Source: Caryophanales bacterium UBA2753
GTDB lineage: Bacteria > Bacillota_I > Bacilli_A > RFN20 > CAG-826
DNA: 64,000 bases
Direction of reading: 5' to 3'
Assembly (NCBI GenBank): GCA_002353275.1
Contig: DEJH01000026.1
Coordinates: 2,610 to 66,609 of the forward strand
Positions within the stretch are counted from its first letter, which is position 1. The number at the start of each line of letters is the position of its first letter. The notes under the pieces are model-generated. The model saw only the letters and a list, made by a program, of their open reading frames with translations, made no database searches and was not told the origin of the DNA. The translations under genes were made by a program, and so were the position numbers. Positions 25,425-36,438 of this stretch are shown piece by piece.

Positions 25425-25900
25425 TTTTTGATTTTGATTTCGACATCTTGTCCTTCAAAATGGCGAAGCTTGATGCCCGCTAAATCGAGCATTTTCTTGC
25501 TCGCTCTAATTCCGGTAGTGGATTCGTATTTATTGTCTAAATAAACGACTTCTTTAATTCCGGTTTGAATGATTGCTTTAGCGCATTCATTACATGGGAA
25601 AAGAGTAACATATAAAGTTGCCCCTTTAAGAGTGCCACCAACTTGAGTGTTTAAAATTGCATTAAATTCAGCGTGGCAGACATATAAATATTTGGAATCT
25701 AAATCTTCTCCTTTATTCCAAGAGAGTTGATCTTCATCTAATTGACGAGGCATTCCGTTATAACCAATAGAAATAACTTTGTTATCTGGACTAACGATAA
25801 CCGCCCCAACTTTAGTGTTCGGGTCTTTACTTCTTAACGCGGAAAGAACCGCCATTCCCATAAAATATTCGTCCCAAGAGATATTGTTATATTTTTTCAT
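25421..25900 (-). CDS. dCMP deaminase (ComEB-like)
   Basis: 159 residues of the zinc cytidine/deoxycytidylate deaminase family: HAEFNAIL supplies a zinc ligand and the catalytic glutamate, PCNECAK the two zinc cysteines. The start MKKYNNISWDEYFM fits dCMP deaminases and gives dUMP for dTMP synthesis. No Shine-Dalgarno; the ATG is 7 bases after a TACAAT box (25908-25913), so the mRNA is probably leaderless. First gene of the minus-strand deaminase-folD-iunH-rbsK operon. Confidence 0.85.
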   Translation of the reverse strand: MKKYNNISWDEYFMGMAVLSALRSKDPNTKVGAVIVSPDNKVISIGYNGMPRQLDEDQLSWNKGEDLDSKYLYVCHAEFNAILNTQVGGTLKGATLYVTLFPCNECAKAIIQTGIKEVVYLDNKYESTTGIRASKKMLDLAGIKLRHFEGQDVEIKIKK

Positions 25901-25907
25901 GTGTTCT

Positions 25908-25947
25908 ATTGTAGCAAATAAATTGCTAAATAGGTATAATTCTTTAC
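25908..25947. promoter_or_regulatory. Divergent leaderless-type promoters (deaminase operon and nrdG)
   Basis: Minus strand: TACAAT (25913-25908), then 7 bases, then ATG 25900. Plus strand: TATAAT (25935-25940), 7 bases, then ATG 25948. With starts ~7 bases after the -10, both transcripts would begin at or next to the start codon. The -35 regions are weak. Confidence 0.55.
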
Positions 25948-26640
25948 ATGGAATTCGTTAGCATTAATAAATTAACTTTGCTTGATTATCCTGAAAAGGT
26001 TGCTTGTGTCTTATACACCCCTACATGTAATTTTGCCTGTCCATATTGTCATAACTGGGAAACATTAATCAAAGAAAATCTTCCACCTTTAGATTTTGAA
26101 AATGATATTATCTCCTTCTTAAAGAAAAGACTTGGAATTCTTGATGGAGTGGTTATTTCTGGTGGGGAGCCAACTTTAATGAAAGAACTTCCAGAAAAGA
26201 TCAAAACCATTAAAGAACTTGGCTATTTAGTAAAATTAGACACGAATGGATCTAATCCAAAGATGCTAAAAGAACTCATTGAAAATAAGTTGATTGATTA
26301 TGTAGCGATGGACATCAAACATTCGTTTAATAAATATTACGACATTATTGTTAACCGTAATATTGATCTCAAAGACTTAGAAGAATCAATTAATATTCTA
26401 AAAGAAAATAAAGTCGATTATGAATTTAGAATTACTCTAATTGAAGAATACCATGATAAAGAATCAATTTATGAAATTGGTAAGTTATTAGAAGGAAGTA
26501 AAAGAATATTCCTTCAGCAATATAAGCTCTCTGATGGAGTGAGCAATAAATCTTTACATGCGGTTAAAGAAGAAACCGCCAGAGAATATCAAAAGATATT
26601 AGAAGAATATATCGAAGAGGTTGAACTCAGAGGATATTAG
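25948..26640 (+). CDS. nrdG: Anaerobic ribonucleotide reductase-activating radical SAM protein
   Basis: 230 residues. The radical SAM cysteines are in TPTCNFACPYCHNWE (CxxxCxxC); the SAM-binding GGEPTL follows. The start MEFVSINKLTLLDYPEKVAC is typical of NrdG-type activases. It generates the glycyl radical in NrdD, encoded nearby on the opposite strand (27647-30007). No ribosome site; TATAAT lies 7 bases before the ATG. It is longer than the enterobacterial NrdG (~155), as in clostridial/archaeal types. Confidence 0.85.
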   Translation: MEFVSINKLTLLDYPEKVACVLYTPTCNFACPYCHNWETLIKENLPPLDFENDIISFLKKRLGILDGVVISGGEPTLMKELPEKIKTIKELGYLVKLDTNGSNPKMLKELIENKLIDYVAMDIKHSFNKYYDIIVNRNIDLKDLEESINILKENKVDYEFRITLIEEYHDKESIYEIGKLLEGSKRIFLQQYKLSDGVSNKSLHAVKEETAREYQKILEEYIEEVELRGY

Positions 26641-26692
26641 AAGCAAATCAAACTTTTGGGTCTCACTTCAATTACCTCCATAAAAATTGTAA

Positions 26693-26724
26693 GAAAAAAG
26701 AAAACCCCTTTCTAACGAAAGAGG
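26693..26724 (-). terminator. Terminator of the nrdD-trxB operon
   Basis: Arms CCCCTTTC (26705-26712) and GAAAGAGG (26717-26724) with one mismatch and a TAAC loop; T-rich on the minus strand. Confidence 0.75.
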
Positions 26725-26735
26725 TAATAATTTTA

Positions 26736-27647
26736 TCAGAAGTGACTGTTGAGATATTTAACAGCGCTCATAGCGGCAACCGCACCATCATTACAAGCAG
26801 TGATAACTTGCTTGTTTTCTTTTTTGCGGGTGTCTCCAGCAGCGAATAATCCTTCAACTCCTGTTTCCATGAGTTCGTTTGTTTCGATAAAGCCGTGGTC
26901 TAACTTAACTAAGCCAGTTAAAAATTCGTTTTGAGGAACTTGTCCAATCGCGATGAATAAGTTATTGGTTTTATAAACAACTTTTTCATGAGTGATGGTG
27001 TCTTCAAATTCTGCGCTTTCAAGCTCATCTGTTCCGACTAATTTTTTTAAAGAAAGGTTATGTCTAATATCAATGTTTTCAGTTTGAAGAACTCGATCGA
27101 TAAGAATCTTATCTCCAAAGAGTTTATCAAAGAGGGTCAACATATGAACTTTTGGACAATATCCTGATAAAAGTAGAGCATATTGTAAAGCGGTATTTGC
27201 GTCTCCCACTAAATAGATTTCTTTCCCTTTATAGAATGGTCCATCGCAGACAGCGCAATAGGAGATACCTTTACCAGTTAATTCCTCTTCATTAGGGATA
27301 CCCATCTTACGAGGTTTAACCCCGTTAGCGATAATTACGCTTTTAGCGAGATATTCACTATAATCGGTTTTAACGATGAATAGGCCTTCTTCTTTTTTGA
27401 TTTCTTGAACATTTTCAAGTTCGAAGTTAGCGCCTAAATCAGTGATTTGTTCAAATAGACGATCACTCCATTCACTTCCAGAAATGGAAGAGATGGTTGG
27501 ATAATTCTCTAGTCGAGGAGAGGTGGCGATTTGACCGCCAAACCCTTCCTTTTCTAAGACCATAACGGATTTACCACTTCTTAAGGCATATAGGGCGGCT
27601 GTCATTCCAGCAGGGCCACCTCCAACGATAAGAACGTCGTATTCCAT
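26736..27647 (-). CDS. trxB: Thioredoxin reductase (NADPH)
   Basis: 303 residues of the low-molecular-weight thioredoxin reductase family: FAD-binding GGGPAGMTAAL, the redox-active CAVCDG, the NADPH domain starting LVGDANTALQ (the usual GGG is replaced by VGD), and the C-terminal FAAGDTRKK. It reduces thioredoxin or glutaredoxin-like partners. Its ATG overlaps the nrdD stop by one base. Because nrdD here ends in a glutaredoxin-like domain, TrxB may reduce that domain directly; this is inferred. Confidence 0.88.
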   Translation of the reverse strand: MEYDVLIVGGGPAGMTAALYALRSGKSVMVLEKEGFGGQIATSPRLENYPTISSISGSEWSDRLFEQITDLGANFELENVQEIKKEEGLFIVKTDYSEYLAKSVIIANGVKPRKMGIPNEEELTGKGISYCAVCDGPFYKGKEIYLVGDANTALQYALLLSGYCPKVHMLTLFDKLFGDKILIDRVLQTENIDIRHNLSLKKLVGTDELESAEFEDTITHEKVVYKTNNLFIAIGQVPQNEFLTGLVKLDHGFIETNELMETGVEGLFAAGDTRKKENKQVITACNDGAVAAMSAVKYLNSHF

Positions 27648-30007
27648 TATTTTAAGCTTTCTAAATAGCCTTTAATGTTCGAGGCATTTTCAAATGTTAA
27701 GACTTCGTTTCCATTAGGCACTAATAAGGTTGGTGCTTTCTTAACATGATATTCGTTAGTTAATTCAACGTTTTCTTCAGCGTCGATCCATTTATATGGA
27801 ACTCCAGCTTTTTCAAGTAACATCTTTGCCATTTTGCAGTTAGGGCAAGTCTTTGTTCCGAAGAGTAATGTTTCATTTAATTTTTTAACTGCTTCTTCAC
27901 AAGCTTCTTCACCTCTAACCCCATGAGTTAATTTGGAGTTTTTGATGTTATATGTCTTACGGTTGAGGAATTCTTCACTCTTACCATCATTCCAGTTTTG
28001 AATTGGACGGTAGTAACCAGTAATACGAGAATAGACTTCAGTTCTTGCTCCACATTTTGGACAGATGTATTGTTCGCCAGTGATATATCCATGTTCTTTA
28101 CAAACAGAATATGTTGGAGACATTGTGTAATATGGAAGGTGATAATTCTCAGCAATCTTTCTAACAAGATTCATACAAGATTTCCAGGTTGGGAGTTTTT
28201 CACCTAAGAAGGCGTGGAAAACTGTACCAGAGGTATATAAGGTTTGTAATTCATCTTGAATATCAAGAGCAGCGAAGATATCGTCTGTAAATCCAACTGG
28301 TAAGTGAGAAGAGTTAGTGTAGTAAGGGGTTCTTCCTTCTTCACTTGCAGTGATGATATCAGGATATTTTTCTTTATCGTGTTTTGCTAAACGATACGCT
28401 GTTGATTCAGCTGGGGTGGCTTCTAAGTTATATAAGTCACCATATAATTCTTGATAATCACTTAATTTGTTTCTCATATGGTTAAGAACTTCTTTAGTGA
28501 ATTCTTGAGCTTCTTTATTAGTTAAATCTTTTCTAATCCAACGTGCATTTAAGCAAGCTTCATTCATACCAACAAGTCCGATAGTGGAGAAGTGGTTATT
28601 GAATGTACCTAAATATCTCTTGGTGTATGGATATAATCCAGCATCCAAAAGTTTGGTAATTGTATTTCTTTTGACCTTTAAGCTTCTAGCGGAGATATCC
28701 ATGATTTTATCAAGTCTTGCATAGAAGTCTTCTTTGTCAGTTGCTAAATAAGCGATTCTTGGCATATTGATAGTGACAACACCGACTGAACCAGTTGATT
28801 CTCCAGAACCGAAGAATCCACCAGATTTCTTTCTTAATTCTCTTAAGTCAAGTCTTAAGCGGCAGCACATGCTTCTAACATCGCTTGGCTCCATATCACT
28901 ATTGATGTAGTTAGAGAAATATGGAGTACCGTATTTAGCGGTCATTTCGAATAATAATTTGTTATTTTCAGTTTCAGACCAGTCAAAAGTACGAGTAATG
29001 GAATAAGTTGGGATTGGATATTGGAATCCTCTTCCGTTAGCGTCACCTTCAATCATTACTTCGATGAAGGCTTTGTTAACCATTGCCATTTCTTTAACAC
29101 AGTCTTTATATTTGAAGTCGCATTCTTTTCCACCAACGATCGCGTTGAGTTCTGCCATATCATTTGGTACAACCCAGTCTAAAGTAATGTTAGTGAATGG
29201 TGCTTGAGTTCCCCATCTAGATGGAGTATTAACTCCATAAATGAAGGATTGAATGCATTGTTTGACTTCTTTATATGATAAGTTGTCTTTTTTAACGAAA
29301 GGCGCTAAATATGTATCAAAAGATGAGAATGCTTGAGCACCAGCCCATTCATTTTGCATGATTCCTAAGAAGTTAACCATTTGGTTACATAATGTGGATA
29401 AGTGGTTTGCTGGAGCAGATGTAATCTTGCCAACAACGCCTCCTAAACCTTCTTGGATGAGTTGCTTTAAAGACCAACCAGCACAATAACCGGTTAGCAT
29501 TGATAAGTCATGAATATGGATATCAGCGTTTTTATGAGCTGCACTGATTTCTTGATCGTAAACTTCACTTAACCAATAGTTAGCAGTAACGGCGCCACTA
29601 TTAGAAAGAATAAGTCCACCAACTGAATATGTAACAGTGGAGTTTTCTTTAACTCTCCAGTCGTTGATTTTTAAATAGTTATCAACGGTTTTCTTATAGT
29701 CGAGATCAGTTGCTTTTTGTTCTCTTAAGTTCGCTCTGGCCTTTCTATAGAGCATATAGGAACGAGCAACATCGACATATCCGGCTTGGATTAATGTAAC
29801 TTCAACAGAATCTTGAACATCTTCAATGTCAATTACATCGTTTCGAATTTTAGCGTTCATTGTGGCGGCGACTCTAAGAGATAACATGTTGATGATGTCA
29901 TCGTTATAGAATTTGTGCTCTGCCATGAAAGCTTTTTCAATTGCTTTGGAAACTTTAGATAATTCGAATTCTTCTAAAGATCCATCTCTCTTTCTGATGT
30001 TTAGCAT
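27647..30007 (-). CDS. nrdD: Anaerobic ribonucleoside-triphosphate reductase with fused C-terminal glutaredoxin-like domain
   Basis: 786 residues. An ATP-cone allosteric domain (~1-90) is followed by the ten-stranded barrel, a zinc site (CKEHGYITG...CPKCGARTE), the glycyl-radical region RITGYYRPIQNWNDGK, and then an added domain of ~72 residues (LLFGTKTCPNCKMAK to the end) with the CPNC motif and the cis-proline APTLLV of a glutaredoxin/thioredoxin fold. The class III enzyme makes dNTPs without oxygen; its reductant is formate in E. coli and a thioredoxin-type system in some others. The fusion plus coupled trxB points to the second. A promoter lies at 30086-30114. Confidence 0.92.
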   Translation of the reverse strand: MLNIRKRDGSLEEFELSKVSKAIEKAFMAEHKFYNDDIINMLSLRVAATMNAKIRNDVIDIEDVQDSVEVTLIQAGYVDVARSYMLYRKARANLREQKATDLDYKKTVDNYLKINDWRVKENSTVTYSVGGLILSNSGAVTANYWLSEVYDQEISAAHKNADIHIHDLSMLTGYCAGWSLKQLIQEGLGGVVGKITSAPANHLSTLCNQMVNFLGIMQNEWAGAQAFSSFDTYLAPFVKKDNLSYKEVKQCIQSFIYGVNTPSRWGTQAPFTNITLDWVVPNDMAELNAIVGGKECDFKYKDCVKEMAMVNKAFIEVMIEGDANGRGFQYPIPTYSITRTFDWSETENNKLLFEMTAKYGTPYFSNYINSDMEPSDVRSMCCRLRLDLRELRKKSGGFFGSGESTGSVGVVTINMPRIAYLATDKEDFYARLDKIMDISARSLKVKRNTITKLLDAGLYPYTKRYLGTFNNHFSTIGLVGMNEACLNARWIRKDLTNKEAQEFTKEVLNHMRNKLSDYQELYGDLYNLEATPAESTAYRLAKHDKEKYPDIITASEEGRTPYYTNSSHLPVGFTDDIFAALDIQDELQTLYTSGTVFHAFLGEKLPTWKSCMNLVRKIAENYHLPYYTMSPTYSVCKEHGYITGEQYICPKCGARTEVYSRITGYYRPIQNWNDGKSEEFLNRKTYNIKNSKLTHGVRGEEACEEAVKKLNETLLFGTKTCPNCKMAKMLLEKAGVPYKWIDAEENVELTNEYHVKKAPTLLVPNGNEVLTFENASNIKGYLESLK

Positions 30008-30063
30008 AAATAATCCCCCTTATTTGATCTTATGCCTTGTAAATTAAATTATTCTATGACGTT

Positions 30064-30114
30064 CTTCACAATAGTGAGTGAATAGATAATATTAAAAGAA
30101 GATATATATCGCAA
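30064..30114 (-). promoter_or_regulatory. nrdD promoter with downstream inverted repeat
   Basis: Minus strand: TTGCGA (30114-30109), 17-base spacer, TATTAT (30091-30086). Just downstream is an inverted repeat TTCAC-N8-GTGAA (30064-30081), placed like an operator. It does not match the NrdR box consensus. The rest of the 30008-30240 gap shows no gene. Confidence 0.5.
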
Positions 30115-30240
30115 TAGAAAAATATTAATATTTTCGAAAAGTTAGACACTGTCCCAAAATGTTAAATTTGTGCTTTTATTTATAATTGACTTGTGCTCGT
30201 GGGTTAAAAATATTTATTATTGTTAATTAATTTTTCAGTT

Positions 30241-31440
30241 TTACTGAAACTTTTGCTTAACTAAATCGATAACTACTTCAATCATCTTATTGAATTCAGA
30301 AACATCTAAAAATTCAAATCTTCCGTGATGATTGTAACTTCCTGTGCCTAAATTTGGGGTGATGAGACCGTTTTTGGAGAATGTCGCTCCATCGGTGCCA
30401 CCTCTAATTGCTCCTTGTTTCAATTCGATGCCATGCGCTTTAAAAACCTCAATCGCTCTATTTACTGGTGTAGGGTTTTTATCGACATATTTTTTCATAT
30501 TTTCATATTGATTTTTGATTTTTAAAGTCACTTCACCTGTCGGATATTTTTTCTTAATTTCTTCAACAGCGTTTTTAACGATTTCCACTCTATCGAGAAT
30601 TCCTTGATCATCAAAATCTCTGATAATCATATTGAGCTCGCAGACTTCATTATTTCCTTCGATGGAATTAAGGTGATAAAAGCCTTCTTTTTTCTCTGAT
30701 TCAAATGGTGTTTGTTTTGGTAATAGAGCAACAAAATCACTCGTCATATTTAAGGCGTTTACTAATTTGTCTTTTCCTTCTCCAGGATGGATTGAAACTC
30801 CTTTGAAGGTGATGTTTGCGCCATAGGCGTTGAAGTTTTCTGCTTCAATCATATCGATATAACTTCCATCGATTGTATAGGCATATTCAGCGTTCATTTT
30901 TTGATAATTAAAATGTAATGGTCCTTCACCGATTTCTTCATCAACTGTAAAACAGACACAGATTGTGGCGTGACTTTCTTCTGGGTGATCAAAATAATGT
31001 TGAAGCACACCCATGATAATGGCGATTCCGGCTTTATCATCCGCTCCTAAAAGAGTGTTCCCATCAGTAATCACTAAATCGTTCCCAATATGATTAACCA
31101 AGATTGGAAAATCAATTGGATCCATCTCTAATCCATTGAGATATTTGATTACTTCACCTTGATAGTTTTTGATGATTTGAGGATTAACGTTTTCATCACT
31201 GACTTCTAAGGCTGTATCCATATGAGCATTTAGCCCAATTCTTCTTTCATCTCCTAAAAGATGTCCATATACATTTCCAAATTCATCCATATGAGCGTCT
31301 TTTAATCCAAGTTCTTTTAATTCTTTAATTAAAAGTCTTCCAAGATTTTTTTGTTTTTCTGTACTTGGGGTTGTTCCAGTTGTGTCATCCGATTGAGTGT
31401 CAATTTTCACGTAGTTAATAAATCTTAATAAATTGTCCAT
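30241..31440 (-). CDS. pepT: Peptidase T (tripeptidase)
   Basis: 399 residues from ATG 31440, chosen over GTG 31449 because AGGTGA lies just upstream of the ATG. M20B motifs: GLNAHMDTALE (zinc His and catalytic Asp), LLGADDKAGIA, TVDEEIGEG and the C-terminal histidine in GTGSYNHHGRFEFL. It trims N-terminal residues from tripeptides in the cytosol. Length ~400 is normal. It reads towards nrdD but has its own promoter region, shared with the divergent gene at 31525. Confidence 0.9.
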   Translation of the reverse strand: MDNLLRFINYVKIDTQSDDTTGTTPSTEKQKNLGRLLIKELKELGLKDAHMDEFGNVYGHLLGDERRIGLNAHMDTALEVSDENVNPQIIKNYQGEVIKYLNGLEMDPIDFPILVNHIGNDLVITDGNTLLGADDKAGIAIIMGVLQHYFDHPEESHATICVCFTVDEEIGEGPLHFNYQKMNAEYAYTIDGSYIDMIEAENFNAYGANITFKGVSIHPGEGKDKLVNALNMTSDFVALLPKQTPFESEKKEGFYHLNSIEGNNEVCELNMIIRDFDDQGILDRVEIVKNAVEEIKKKYPTGEVTLKIKNQYENMKKYVDKNPTPVNRAIEVFKAHGIELKQGAIRGGTDGATFSKNGLITPNLGTGSYNHHGRFEFLDVSEFNKMIEVVIDLVKQKFQ

Positions 31441-31512
31441 TTTGTTCACCTATTTTTTTCGTTAGCAAGTATATCATAACAATTTGTTTTTCTATACTTA
31501 TATTTATAAAGT

Positions 31513-31524
31513 ATAATAAGCGAG
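31513..31524 (+). promoter_or_regulatory. -10 box directly before the 31525 start codon (leaderless type)
   Basis: TATAAT at 31513-31518 lies 6 bases before ATG 31525 and no ribosome site is present, so transcription probably begins at the ATG. Confidence 0.55.
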
Positions 31525-32106
31525 ATGGATATTATTAGAATCAAACATAAAGATTTTGCAAAAGAGAAAGGAATTAACAATCATAGTTTTATTTGTTCTT
31601 TTAAAGAAAAACATTATTTCGTTAGAAAATTTGATTATAAAAAAGACGAAGGAAAAGAACTTTTATATTGTTTAAAGCAACTTAAACTTTCTGGAGTTAA
31701 ATCTCCTAAACTATTTTGGATTGATAAAAAAGCTGGTTATATCGTAACTGAATTTATTGATGGAGAACTCGCTAGTAATTATTTCTCTAAACAAGATTTT
31801 GAGGAATGGGCATATGAGAAATTATTTATCTCCGCTAGCAATGCTAAGATGAACAAAATGACTTTAGATTATTCTCCTGATAAGTGGATGATTAAAGACG
31901 GTGAATTATATTACATTTACCCTATTTATATTAAGTATCAGAAGGAAAAAGATTTAGTCGAAAAATATATCCGTTTATGGTTTAATACGAAAGAAACCGT
32001 TTCATTCATGAAGGAAAATGGATTATCCTTTGATAGCGGTCGAATTAAAAATGAGTACGAAGTTAACAAACAAATCGTACTCATGACTTGCAAGTACTAT
32101 AGGTAA
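31525..32106 (+). CDS. Kinase-fold-like protein with degenerate catalytic motifs, unknown function
   Basis: 193 residues. The layout recalls small Kdo/aminoglycoside-type kinases: an N-lobe with strands (HYFVRKFDYKK), a hinge-like VTEFIDGEL, and a segment DYSPDKWMIKDGELYYI resembling the catalytic loop DxxPxNxxI followed by the metal-binding D. Here the asparagine position is lysine and the expected second aspartate appears to be tyrosine (YIYP), so catalysis is doubtful. The remote-homology reading is mine and uncertain. It is followed 3 bases later by prs, probably in one transcript starting leaderless from 31525. Confidence 0.55.
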   Translation: MDIIRIKHKDFAKEKGINNHSFICSFKEKHYFVRKFDYKKDEGKELLYCLKQLKLSGVKSPKLFWIDKKAGYIVTEFIDGELASNYFSKQDFEEWAYEKLFISASNAKMNKMTLDYSPDKWMIKDGELYYIYPIYIKYQKEKDLVEKYIRLWFNTKETVSFMKENGLSFDSGRIKNEYEVNKQIVLMTCKYYR

Positions 32107-32109
32107 ATT

Positions 32110-34133
<2,024 letters not shown>

Positions 34134-34136
34134 CTA

Positions 34137-35168
34137 ATGGATATTAATCTTTTTGATTTTGTTCTCCCAGAAGAATTAATCGCTCAAAGGCCAAGTGATA
34201 AAAGAGACCATTCTCGTTTACTCGTGGTTGATAAAGATAACAAGACTTATGAAGATAAGATGTTTTTTAATATCATCGATTATTTACGTCCTGGTGATGT
34301 GCTAGTGAGAAACAATACAAAAGTTATTCCTGCTCGATTAATTGGAATAAAAGAAGTCACTGGAGCGCATTGTGAAACTTTGCTATTAAAACAAATTGAA
34401 GGTGACACTTGGGAGTGTTTAACTAGACCGGCAAAATCATTAAAAGTTGGAGCAAGAATTTCTTATGGAGATGGAAAATTAATCGGAGAAGTTGTTAAAG
34501 AAAAAGAAGAAGGGCTTCGAGATATTAAATTTTTCTATAAAGGAATTTTCTTAGAAGTTTTAGATTCGTTAGGCAAGATGCCTCTTCCTCCATATATTAA
34601 AGAACAATTATGTGGGAATGATCGCTATCAAACTGTGTACGCTAAATATACGGGTAGTGCTGCTGCTCCTACTGCAGGATTTCATTTTACTGAAGAGCTA
34701 TTTGAGAAGATCAAAGCTAAAGGAATTGAAGTGGTGGACATTACACTACATATTGGTTTAGGAACATTTAGACCTGTTAAAGTTTCAGATACTGATAATC
34801 ACGTTATGCATTCTGAAGAATATGAAATTACTAAAGAAGCATGTGATGCTTTAAATAAAGCCAAAAAAGAAAATCGTAGAATTATTGCTATTGGTACTAC
34901 TTCAGTTAGAACCCTTGAAGCTAATATACAAGAATTCGGTGTCTTCACCCCAATTAAAAAAGAAACTAATATCTTTATTAAACCTGGATATACTTTTAAA
35001 GCAGTTGATGCCCTTATTACTAATTTCCATCTCCCTAAGAGCACTTTAATTATGCTTGTCAGTGCTTTTGCGGGCAGAGAATTCACCTTAGAATTTTATA
35101 AGCACGCAGTAGATGAAAAATATCATTTCTTCTCTTTTGGAGATTCAATGTTCATCCATGGAAAATAA
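34137..35168 (+). CDS. queA: S-adenosylmethionine:tRNA ribosyltransferase-isomerase
   Basis: 343 residues with the QueA signatures [17 protein letters not shown] at the N terminus, [13 protein letters not shown] and [10 protein letters not shown] in the middle, and [19 protein letters not shown] near the end. It adds the epoxycyclopentane from SAM to preQ1-tRNA. It follows tgt by 3 bases and its end overlaps queH. Confidence 0.95.
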   Translation: MDINLFDFVLPEELIAQRPSDKRDHSRLLVVDKDNKTYEDKMFFNIIDYLRPGDVLVRNNTKVIPARLIGIKEVTGAHCETLLLKQIEGDTWECLTRPAKSLKVGARISYGDGKLIGEVVKEKEEGLRDIKFFYKGIFLEVLDSLGKMPLPPYIKEQLCGNDRYQTVYAKYTGSAAAPTAGFHFTEELFEKIKAKGIEVVDITLHIGLGTFRPVKVSDTDNHVMHSEEYEITKEACDALNKAKKENRRIIAIGTTSVRTLEANIQEFGVFTPIKKETNIFIKPGYTFKAVDALITNFHLPKSTLIMLVSAFAGREFTLEFYKHAVDEKYHFFSFGDSMFIHGK

Positions 35169-35787
35169 TAAAAATTACCAGAAATATTTATATAAAGAAT
35201 TAGAAGAGATAGCAAAAAGTGGTAAGAAACCCACTCTTTTACTCCACGCTTGTTGTGGTCCTTGTTTCACTATCCCTTATGAAGAACTAAAGAATTATTT
35301 TAAAATCACAATCCTATATAACAACTCTAACATTTATCCAAAAGAAGAACATGATCGACGCTTAGAAGAACTTAAAAAATATCTTCTAGATTTAAAAGCG
35401 GATATTCAAGTCATTGAGACTAAATATGATAATGAAACCTATAACAAAGATCTAGAACCTAGAGCTAGTGACAAAGAAGGTCATGAAAGATGTCGAATCT
35501 GCTTTAATAAGCGATTAAAAGAAGGATTTGAATACGCAAGTAAAAATCATTTTGATTATTACGGAACAGTGATGACAATCTCGAGATATAAGAACGCTCA
35601 AGATATTAATAAAATCGGAGAAAAACTTCAAAAAGATTATCCTACTGTTAAGTGGTTATACGCTGATTTTAAGAAAAATAATGGCTATGAGAAATCTCTC
35701 ATAATCATCAAAGAACACGAGATGTATTTGCAAGAATATTGTGGCTGTATTTATAGCTATAGAGCCTATCAAAACAAGCAAAGATAG
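35158..35787 (+). CDS. queH: Epoxyqueuosine reductase QueH
   Basis: 209 residues from ATG 35158; the longer frame would overlap queA by 56 bases. Metal-binding cysteines: HACCGPC near the N terminus, CRICFNKRL in the middle and YCGCIYS at the C terminus, the QueH pattern. It performs the last step, epoxyqueuosine to queuosine, as the non-cobalamin replacement for QueG. Overlaps the queA stop by 11 bases, implying coupling. Confidence 0.9.
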   Translation: MENNKNYQKYLYKELEEIAKSGKKPTLLLHACCGPCFTIPYEELKNYFKITILYNNSNIYPKEEHDRRLEELKKYLLDLKADIQVIETKYDNETYNKDLEPRASDKEGHERCRICFNKRLKEGFEYASKNHFDYYGTVMTISRYKNAQDINKIGEKLQKDYPTVKWLYADFKKNNGYEKSLIIIKEHEMYLQEYCGCIYSYRAYQNKQR

Positions 35788-35807
35788 TAATAAAATTTGA
35801 AGAGAAT

Positions 35808-35832
35808 GGAGGTAAAAAACACCTCTTTTTTT
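35808..35832 (+). terminator. Weak terminator after queH
   Basis: Short stem GAGGT (35809-35813) / ACCTC (35821-35825) followed by T7. Confidence 0.5.
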
Positions 35833-35950
35833 GACCTCATTTTTGTGAAAAATTGGCTATTATTTTCACTATTTCTTCTATTTTCTGATCAAATTTTTAA
35901 TATTTTTTGCACGTGTTTTTCTTTCTTATAAAAAATATTTTAATTATTTA

Positions 35951-35980
35951 TTGACACATATACACGTATAGAGGTAGGAT
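35951..35980 (+). promoter_or_regulatory. S10 operon promoter
   Basis: TTGACA (35951-35956), 18-base spacer, TAGGAT (35975-35980). It is the only strong promoter seen before the 15-kb ribosomal super-operon. The 35833-35950 stretch is AT-rich and empty. Confidence 0.7.
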
Positions 35981-35986
35981 TTGAAC

Positions 35987-36099
35987 GTTGACTGCTCGCG
36001 ATGATGTGCGAGGTTGCGGACACACCCACAGGCGTTGTCATGAAGGTATGTTCGGTAATTCGCATTGAGAGAGATGAAGTCAAAGCCTGAAAGTGATAT
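35987..36099 (+). ncRNA. Structured S10-operon leader RNA, probably L4-responsive
   Basis: About 120 bases of unusually GC-rich leader between the promoter and rpsJ. A clear hairpin has arms CTCGC (35995-35999) and GCGAG (36008-36012), followed by GTTGCGGACACACCC, which resembles the conserved core of Bacillota S10 leaders as I recall them. By analogy it would bind excess L4 (encoded at 37206) to repress the operon. The exact fold was not computed. Confidence 0.6.
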
Positions 36100-36112
36100 A
36101 GGAGGAAATTTC

Positions 36113-36424
36113 ATGGCAAAAACTACTAAGATTAGAGTTCGCCTCAAAGCTTATGATCACGTCAACCTTGATCAAAGCGCTGAGAGAATCGTTCAAGTAG
36201 CGAAGAACTCTGGGGCTACTGTTGTGGGCCCAATCCCATTACCAACAGAAAAACAAGTATTCACGATTTTAAGAGCGGTTCACAAGTACAAAGATTCTCG
36301 TGAACAATTCGAAATCAGAACACACAAACGTATTATCGATATTACCAATCCAAAGAAGGAAACACTCGATGCTCTCAAGAACCTCGATCTTCCATCAGGA
36401 GTTGATATCGAAATCAAACTTTAA
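36113..36424 (+). CDS. rpsJ: 30S ribosomal protein S10 (uS10)
   Basis: 103 residues starting [19 protein letters not shown] 36113 is chosen over 36065 because AGGAGGAAA precedes it and the family starts here. Conserved GPIPLPT and FEIRTHKR are present. First gene of the super-operon, behind the structured leader, so it reports the operon's regulation; it also takes part in transcription antitermination with NusB in other bacteria. Confidence 0.97.
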   Translation: MAKTTKIRVRLKAYDHVNLDQSAERIVQVAKNSGATVVGPIPLPTEKQVFTILRAVHKYKDSREQFEIRTHKRIIDITNPKKETLDALKNLDLPSGVDIEIKL

Positions 36425-36438
36425 GGAGGTAAGACACA

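Noticed and set aside
30142..30162. Stretch TTAGACACTGTCCCAAAATG resembling a transposon end
   Set aside because: Only one copy is visible and there is no transposase remnant nearby; resemblance alone is not enough.
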